A stretch of DNA of 64,000 bases, taken from contig JBBBDQ010001188.1 in NCBI GenBank assembly GCA_037127315.1, forward strand, positions 1,433,501 to 1,497,500, written 5' to 3'. Below are positions 57,661 to 64,000 of this stretch, piece by piece. Position 1 is the stretch's first letter. Each line of letters begins with the position of its first letter. Source of the DNA: Ascarosepion bandense (Eukaryota > Mollusca > Cephalopoda > Sepiida > Sepiidae). Under the pieces are notes generated by a model, which was not told the DNA's origin, did no database searches, and saw only the letters and a program-made list of their open reading frames with translations. The position numbers were made by a program, and so were the translations under genes.

Positions 57661-57998
57661 TTGATTCATAAATTTAAAATATTTCTTACATTTTAAAAAT
57701 ATGTGAAGCAACTATGACTCCTTAGTTGTTACCATTATATAAAGTTCGAATCAATTGGCAATTATCTGATGATTTGCCGGCCGTTACAACTGACAAGATA
57801 ATAAATAAATTGTGTTTATTATTTTGCTTGTAAGTTCTTGCCAACAAAGAAAGTAAATTAAGCATTTATTATATTTTGTCATCGACATTATACAACGAAC
57901 ATCACTAAAGATCTAAGCAGTTAAACTGAAAACAGAGCCAATGATAAAAAATCATTTCTTCGTAGGCACCGAAGTCCATGTTTCCAATAATATAATTT

Positions 57999-58660
57999 TT
58001 GTTCAACTTGTACAGCGTGACTATTCTAAAGACCCTAGATGTTATGCCAGGATTCGTCATCGGAGGCCACAATTTGAACAACATAAGGTACGCAGATGAT
58101 ACAGTGCTGATAGCAGACACGGATAGGATACTACAAACATTCTACAGAAGGTAGCTGAAGAGAATTGGCATGACGAATGATGCATTCTAGAGTATTGAGA
58201 GACAGGAAAATTTCGCTAGAAAGAAAGAAAGAAGAGAGTACTGGATTGCTATATCATGTCAGTTTTTCAATATGGCAGTGAATGCTGGACAATCACATCA
58301 AAGATGAAGGAAAAACTTGAAGCGACTATAATGTGATTCTACAAAAGGATGCTGCGGATATCATAGATCGAGAATGTGAGCAATGATGAAGGTTGGAAAG
58401 GATAGAAATGAAATAGAAAATTAATACTGAGCATCAGGAAGAGACAGCTAAAGCTCCTGAGACATGCAATGAGGAAGGAGGGCTTGGAAATTCTCATACT
58501 AACAGGCCAGACAGAAGGAAGGAGAGACAGGGAAAACATCGTGTAACGAACTTAATGGGCCTGAGAGGAGAAAGCGTGCTAAGAGCCACCAGGGATAGGG
58601 AGACGGGGAAGGCCATGATCGCCTACGTCCTGAAAGGACAGGGCACATAGAAGAATAAGA
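57999..58660 (+). mobile_element. RTE/BovB-like LINE, internally deleted
   Basis: Contains [20 protein letters not shown], then, after a deletion, FQYGSECWTI, QLKLLRHAMRKEGLE and AMIAYVLKGQGT with shifts between. It ends at GCACATAGAAGAATAAG. Confidence 0.8.
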
Positions 58661-58794
58661 TATATGCCAACTGTTTATAAAATATTATAATGTTGCTATA
58701 AAATGTGGTGGGTCAATTTATTATTATAATTAATACAGAAACGATCCCTCTTTTTGTGGCCATGCTAGTTTCTATTTATTTATATTCTAGATTT

Positions 58795-58950
58795 ATTGGC
58801 TTGAGCAGGTGGATGACAGAACGGGGATTGCGTGGTGTAACAGGAGAATGCGTGCTAAGAGCCACCAGGGATAGGGAGACGTGGCAGGCCATGATCGCCT
58901 ACGTCATGAAAGGACAAGACAGAACGAAGAAGAAGAAGAAGAAGAAGTTT
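58795..58950 (+). mobile_element. RTE/BovB-like LINE, terminal 3' fragment with (GAA)n tail
   Basis: Encodes GLSRWMTERGLRGVTGECVL, RATRDRETWQAMIAYVMKGQ and ends in (GAA)n at 58926-58950. Confidence 0.8.
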
Positions 58951-59063
58951 TATGGGCTCTAGATCTGTTGTCTTATGTCTATGAAGAATAAAAACTATTT
59001 TATTTTTGTCTGATTAACTTTGACCATTTCCAATTATTATTTCTTCAATTTATTTTCTTCCAG

Positions 59064-59159
59064 ATATGCCCAGCTACTGTGTCCCAGTTTTGGACATTGA
59101 TGGCCAGAACAAGATGCCTGAAACCATGGCCATTGCTAGATACTTGGCCAGAGAACACG
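59064..59159 (+). CDS. S-crystallin exon 2 (residues 45-76 plus first base of codon 77)
   Basis: A tattttcttccag acceptor precedes the exon and a gtaagg donor follows it. The exon completes codon 45 (Asp) and encodes MPSYCVPVLDIDGQNKMPET followed by MAIARYLAREH. It contains the cis-Pro segment (Val51-Pro52) and the IARYLARE helix of the GST N-terminal domain. In sigma-class GST the stretch before that helix carries a Gln-Ser pair that binds the glutamyl part of glutathione. Here it is Glu64-Thr65, a change I would expect to weaken glutathione binding. The length of 96 bases keeps phase 1 at both ends, so it joins exons 1 and 3 without a shift. Confidence 0.95.
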
Positions 59160-59523
59160 GTAAGGAATGTACATTAGGATGTTCGACTCTTTTAAAGTTT
59201 CGCTGCAAGAAAACTAAATACACTTGCATTTTTACTGAAAAGAAAAAGAAACAAGTTAAGACATATTGTTGATTATTGAATAATTAATTAATACGGTCCG
59301 CTCAAATTAGTTAACTTACGTCAGAAAATGAAAATTCTTTGTATTAAATTATTCTTATTAAAAGAATCCAGTAAAAAAAAACATCAATTTGATTAATTTT
59401 AATTCTGCTTTACGCGGATTATTTAGAGAAAAGTCGATAGTTTAAGAAATTCAAATTCATATTCAGAGTATATAGCAAAACAAATACAGCATAAAACACG
59501 GTAAAAGTTATGGAAACCTGTGA

Positions 59524-59529
<6 letters not shown>

Positions 59530-59582
<53 letters not shown>

Positions 59583-59658
59583 CAAAAAAAAAACAAAAAA
59601 CAAACAAAAAACAAGAAAAAAAACAAAAAACAAAAACAAAACAAAATAAAACAAACAC
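59530..59658. repeat. (AC)n microsatellite and A-rich tract
   Basis: (AC)n at 59530-59579 followed by AAACAAAAAA-type sequence. Confidence 0.92.
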
Positions 59659-59670
59659 ACACAGATATAT

Positions 59671-60064
59671 ATACTACCGGCCATAATTATTAAGCCACCC
59701 AAGTTTTAAAAAATGTTATGTATTTCATGATTTCATGCTATTTTTAGTGTTTATTGCCAAGTGGATAATTCTAAATGAAAATAAAATGGTTTCTTTGTTA
59801 TTACTTTGCAAAATTTTACAAGGCAGCCAGGAAGCATTTGCTTAGGTCAGCCAATAAGAAGAAGAGACTAGCATGGGGAAGAGAGCACAAAAACTGGACA
59901 CCAGAACAGTTCATTTGATGCACATTTTATGGTGCAGTATTAACAAAAGAACCATTCTATTTTCATTTAGAATTATCAACTTGGCAATAAATAGTAAAAA
60001 TAGTATGAAATACATCATTTCTTCTAAATTAGGGTTGCCAAAAAATTATGGCCGATGGTGTATA
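59671..60064 (+). mobile_element. Tc1-like deletion derivative with transposase relic
   Basis: Inverted ends (ACTACCGGCCATAATTATTA on the left, CACCATCGGCCATAATTTTT on the - strand at the right) extend about 120-140 bp. The middle (59820-59945) still reads SANKKKRLAWGREHKNWTPE, a Tc1 transposase segment before the second aspartate region. TA flanks agree. The MITE at 17945-18333 has related ends. It lies in intron 2 of the crystallin gene. Confidence 0.75.
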
Positions 60065-60078
60065 TATGTACGCGTTTC

Positions 60079-60079
<1 letters not shown>

Positions 60080-60136
<57 letters not shown>
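60080..60136. repeat. (AC)n microsatellite
   Basis: Perfect AC run next to the Tc1-like element. Confidence 0.95.
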
Positions 60137-60140
<4 letters not shown>

Positions 60141-60239
60141 TATGTACATGTGATTTTTCATGATGTACGAGTATATTTTATATATATTTATGTGTTTTTA
60201 ATTTTTTAAAGATTATTTTTAATTAATTCTCGTATTTGG

Positions 60240-60337
60240 TATACTAGGGACGCAGGTTCGAATACTGCCGGAGGACTCATATCTTCTTAATAAGATTTCT
60301 CAATTATTCAGGCCGGTAGATATAAATAAATATACTG

Positions 60338-60345
<8 letters not shown>
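60240..60345 (+). mobile_element. Partial copy of the tRNA-like repeat
   Basis: GCAGGTTCGAATACTGCCGG (T arm) followed by CAGGCCGGTAGATATAAATA and ACTGTTTAATTA, the same order as in 37323-37430 and 879-990. The 5' tRNA half is missing; it ends in (TA)n. Confidence 0.65.
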
Positions 60346-60393
<48 letters not shown>

Positions 60394-60964
60394 ATTAGAT
60401 TTGTTTTTTATTGAAAATTAATATAGCTTACATTGTGACACGAAAATTTCTATATTTCGAGATTTTAACTCATCATCAGGCAATGTTAGCTCATCGTTGT
60501 GAAAATAATTTTCATTTGAATATAAGAAACTCTCCTGCCCACGCTGTGTTCTTTGATCTCAGGAAAGTCTCGTTGAAAACCCGGTAGTCGTTTCTATACC
60601 ATCTCAAACCAGCCCGGAAACTTGTGTACACTTGTGTTAAAAAAATAAATAAATACGGCGCCAAAAAAATAAAAAAACATAAATGTGTAAGTTCGAAGAC
60701 ACCTGAATGACTTACGAAAAAAGTCTTTATATATATATATATATATAATAATAAAACAGAATGTACAATCGCCGAATTTCAAAGTTTACAATGGAGAGAA
60801 CGATTTGTTAAGTAATCAGAGCTTTCAATTTTCCAAATAAAAAAAAGTCTTTTCATAACAGTGCGAAGTTTTCTTTAAAAATAATCAGAGAGAAGCTTTA
60901 CGGAAGCTTTCCGAAAATAACCGAAGGGGAGCGACGTGTCGGCTGCGGTGGGGTCGTTTGGTCT

Positions 60965-61033
60965 CTGTCGCTCGACTCGGCTCCCCAATTTTTCGTTCGA
61001 AGCAGATATCCACTGCACCACAACGCACATCCA
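60965..61033 (-). mobile_element. Family 1 SINE head fragment
   Basis: The reverse complement reads GGATGTGCGTTGTGGTGCAG, then TCGGGGAG-like sequence and GAGTCGAG. Only the tRNA-like head is kept. Confidence 0.7.
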
Positions 61034-61060
61034 ACCCAAAAATATAGCATACCTTAAAAC

Positions 61061-61093
<33 letters not shown>

Positions 61094-61403
61094 TTAGAAC
61101 ATGTTCAAATTACAGTCTACTACAAAGTGTACATATTATTTCAACATTGAAAGCATAATGTCTCATCAGGTAGTAACCGCTGTTCATTAAAGGGAGATGA
61201 AAAATTCCGTAATATTGGTAAGCTATTGTGTTCGAAGTAAGTGGGTCTTGACTGGCTAACAACCAAGTTTGTGTAGATCAGTTTGCCCATAAAGCTTAAA
61301 GCGTCCTGTTTGTTTTTGTTTTTTGCGAAATATTCAGAGCTGTTCTTAATTTTTACCAAAATTACCATATATGTTGTTATAAAGGGTATTATTACGCGTA
61401 TTA

Positions 61404-61435
<32 letters not shown>

Positions 61436-61525
61436 GACGCGTATGATAACACAATAAACATAAAAAATAATAATTGTACAATAATTGCGTTCCGTTAAGT
61501 TTGATATGTTGATTTTAATTTTCAG

Positions 61526-61641
61526 GTTTCTATGGCAAGAACAACATGGACATGTTCAGGATTGATTACATCTGCGATTGTTTCTATGAAATCATGCACG
61601 ATTACATGAGGTACTTCCATGCCAAGAACGGCCGTTTCTGG
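61526..61641 (+). CDS. S-crystallin exon 3 (residues 77-115)
   Basis: The acceptor is ttttcag and the donor gtaagt. The exon completes Gly77 and encodes [20 protein letters not shown], then [18 protein letters not shown]. This is the start of the all-alpha domain, helix alpha-4, up to the point where S-crystallins carry an insertion relative to GST. The [13 protein letters not shown] core is the same segment that was amplified into the tandem array at 5384-8570, and a paralogous exon of exactly equal length (116 bp) lies on the - strand at 8777-8892. The exon ends between codons. The next exon is not in the window; the 2.36 kb that follow hold an RTE-type LINE and unrecognised intron sequence. 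Confidence 0.94.
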
Positions 61642-62390
61642 GTAAGTGTATTTCGGGGAAACATATTAAGTTATTTCTGAATTTGTGGACTCATTCTTTC
61701 CCTCTCTCTCTAAATATATATAAGGAGTGAGTGAGAGAGGGATTGGGAGTCCTTTTCCAAAATATTGACACGGCAATGCTATTTTTTATTCACTGAAGAC
61801 ATTTGGGTTTAAGATCAAAAGATGAATTTTCAAACAAGAGTTAAGAATTTCAGCTTTTATTTCCTGTTATTTATATTTAGATGTGGTAAACAAATTCGAA
61901 CATACAACCTTTTGTTTGAAGCCACCCATTGTAAAAGAAGCAAAATTACTGGAACAGGTGACTAACAAGTTCTTCTATTTGCAAGGTATTGCCTTTCATA
62001 TTGAGGGCTTAAATATTGAACAGCCCTGAATGAATTTTGTCTTAGCCATGGGTTTAACCTGTAACAACTGCATTACTTGTTAAAAACAATGAACCGAAAT
62101 GAAAACGAGAGAACTGTGTCGAGAATCAAGCCATTTTGAAGCTAAGAAAACTGTTCAGAACCATTGCTTAAACATTGAACATAACCAACACAACAATGTG
62201 CTATGTCCTGAAAAACAAAGGAATTAAGAGTGCTATGACTAATATACATATAGCAGGTCGGCCAAGGAAAACAAAAGCCGTTGGAACATTGTGAGAGCTG
62301 TAAGAATAAAACAAAAAAATTAAAGAAAGTTTTTTACTGCATTATCGCAATGACCGTAAACATACTGCCAAGATGTTAAAGTAGACAGTT
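61642..62390. other. Intron 3 sequence, no recognisable feature
   Basis: Follows the exon 3 donor. I looked for the next crystallin exon and did not find it. Confidence 0.5.
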
Positions 62391-63381
62391 TAGGACTGTT
62401 CAAGAATCTCTACTGGCAGCAAACGGCCTGCATACGGACAGGTAACGACCTCAGTAGATACACAAAGATAGAAAAAGGCGTAAGACAAGGATGTGTCTTT
62501 TCACCGGATTTGTTCAACCTATACAGCGAGAATATTTTGAGGACCCTAGATGACACACCAGGATTTGTTATTGAAGGCCACAACCTGAACAACATAAGAT
62601 ATGCGGACGATACAGTGCTGATTGCGGACACGAAAAGGAAACTACAAGATCTCATACAGAAAGTAGCAGAGGAGAGTGACAAGAAGGGACTACAAATAAA
62701 CTTCAAGAAAACTGAGTGCATGGTCATCAGCAAAAGATACAACCCAAAATGCCAAATACAGGTGGGGGATAACAGAATCAAACAAGTCCAAGAATTTAAG
62801 TACCTAGGAAGTGTTCTAACAGGAGATGGAAAGTGCGACACGGAGATCCGAAGGCGAATTGGCATGGCAAAGGACGCGTTCCAGAAGATGAGCAAAATAC
62901 TAACACACAGGAAGATCTCAATAGAAACGAAGAAAAGAGTGCTAGACTGCTACGTGATGTCAGTTCTTCAATACGGCTGTGAATGCTGGACAATATCATC
63001 GAAAATGAGGACAAAACTGGAAGCGGCCGAAATGTCAGAAGGATGCTACGGATATCGTGGACTGAGCATACAAGCAACGACGAGGTGTTAGAAAGAATGG
63101 CAACAAAAAGGAAATTGATGCTGAGCATCAGGAAGAGACAACTGAAGTTCCTGGGACATGCAATGAGAAAGGAGAGCCTGGAGAACCTGATACTGACTGG
63201 ACAAATAGAAGGAAGGAGAGACAGAGGAAGGCAGCGGATAACATATTTGCAGGGCCTGATCACGTGCATGACGGAACGGGGGTTACCAGGAGCAACAGGA
63301 GCAAACATACTGAGAACCACAAGGGATAGGGAGAAGTGGATAGCCATGATCGCCTACGTCCTGAAGGGACAGGGCACATAG
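62391..63381 (+). mobile_element. RTE/BovB-like LINE, 3' half
   Basis: The first frame (from about 62400 to 63040) covers reverse transcriptase blocks: [53 protein letters not shown] and [10 protein letters not shown], then [21 protein letters not shown] frameshift near 63035 moves the rest ([52 protein letters not shown]) to another frame. The catalytic YADD is intact. It starts abruptly inside the reverse transcriptase, so it is 5' truncated, as is usual for LINEs. Tail GAAGAAGAGGAAG. Confidence 0.88.
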
Positions 63382-64000
63382 AAGAAGAGGAAGAACCAGC
63401 CTTTAATTCAATAAAGAATTCACCAAATTTTCTGAAGAGGAGAACCACATCGAAACAAGAACTGAATTAAAATTCTGGAAGAGTATCATAATTGAGGAAT
63501 GGATAACGTTAATAATTCCAGATGAACTGAGTCATAATGCAGTTATTGCATGCAATATTTATGCAACCAAATACTGTCTATGTAAGATGCACAACATATT
63601 ATGAAGAAAGAGATAACTGGTGAAATTTAAATTTATTACGATGACGACACATGCTAATGAAGTTGTTACGTTTATTAAGAAGTAGACTCTGCTATTAAAA
63701 TTTTAAAATCTTAATTTTTTCGGCTAACGTTTATCACCTAGGCTATTAAGAGTAGGTACCGTGCCTATCAGTTTGCATTTTATATGTTGGTTTAGGCCTT
63801 CTTCCTTCAATCCCCAATATTTTCCGGATGGGGCAGTGATATCTTAACAACATAGAGCTAATAAAGGAGCGCCTTTGCGTATAAAATCTTACATACGTTA
63901 GAATTTAAATTTGGTAAATCCAAAGCCATTTCCCACCTAGAACCCCTAACTCAATGGTTAAACCAACTGCCTCCCATTATCAAAAGAAAATTACTACTAC
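63382..64000. other. No recognisable feature
   Basis: Probably still intron 3 of the crystallin gene; no exon or repeat family identified. Confidence 0.4.

Larger units (their letters stand above)
49080..61641 (+). other. S-crystallin / sigma-class GST gene (5' part, exons 1-3, continues past window)
   Basis: Three exons join in frame to give the first 115 residues of a GST-fold protein. Exons 1 and 2 encode the thioredoxin-like N-terminal domain (about residues 1-77) and exon 3 starts the helical C-terminal domain. S-crystallins are the main soluble lens proteins of cephalopods and arose from sigma-class GST by duplication. Intron 1 is 9851 bp (49213-59063) and intron 2 is 2366 bp (59160-61525). 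Introns 1 and 2 interrupt codons after the first base; intron 3 begins between codons. Splice sites are GT/AG throughout: gtaaga, gtaagg and gtaagt donors, with pyrimidine-rich acceptors ending in cag. The roughly 90-100 C-terminal residues expected for the family are not seen between 61642 and 64000, so the rest should lie to the right. The glutathione-site residues differ from the enzyme (see exon 2), which favours a lens crystallin over an active GST. Confidence 0.93.

Overview
The window is eukaryotic and almost certainly from a cephalopod, most likely an octopus. It is AT-rich, intron-rich and dominated by transposable elements, microsatellites and tandem arrays. The only host gene family I can support is the S-crystallin family, the eye-lens proteins of cephalopods that derive from sigma-class glutathione S-transferase (GST). 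No bacterial-type gene organisation is present. Nearly all long open frames are either transposon remnants or microsatellite read-through.

Host genes. One S-crystallin/GST gene runs on the + strand from about 49.0 kb to beyond the right edge. An AP-1 site and a TATA box lie just upstream. Three coding exons follow (49080-49212, 59064-59159, 61526-61641) with intact splice sites and consistent phases, encoding the first 115 residues. The C-terminal exons are not in the window. Remnants of a second family member lie on the - strand: a broken exon 1 (23563-23693) and an intact-looking exon 3 (8777-8892). I could not find an exon 2 between them. Next to that exon 3, at 5384-8570, is a tandem array of about 15 units of 219-221 bp. 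Every unit carries a piece of S-crystallin exon 3. Twelve central units form four copies of an exact 659-bp three-unit higher-order repeat. This exon-derived satellite is the most unusual feature of the window.

Mobile elements. At least four kinds of retroelement are present: a poly(A)-tailed CR1/Jockey-group LINE (about ten copies, most of them 3' ends), an RTE/BovB-like LINE with (GAA)n tails, a fragment of a LINE with a restriction-like endonuclease, and a Penelope-like element with a degenerate GIY-YIG endonuclease. There are also two LTR or LTR-like sequences, two tRNA-derived SINE families, two Helitron copies, mariner and Tc1 transposase remnants, Tc1-like and piggyBac-like inverted-repeat elements, and long foldback repeats. 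One foldback carries part of a class II tRNA-like sequence.

Layout. 0-5 kb: repeats and microsatellites. 5.4-10.2 kb: crystallin exon satellite, exon 3 and a 200-bp tandem array. 10.2-15.1 kb: LINE cluster. 15.3-22.2 kb: DNA transposons, SINEs and tandem repeats. 22.5-27.4 kb: LINEs around crystallin pseudo-exon 1. 27.4-48.9 kb: repeats, Helitron, foldbacks, LTRs and a Penelope element. 49-64 kb: the crystallin gene, whose 9.9-kb first intron holds a 43-bp minisatellite nearly 2.9 kb long. Coordinates of repeats are estimates by eye; exon coordinates were counted base by base.
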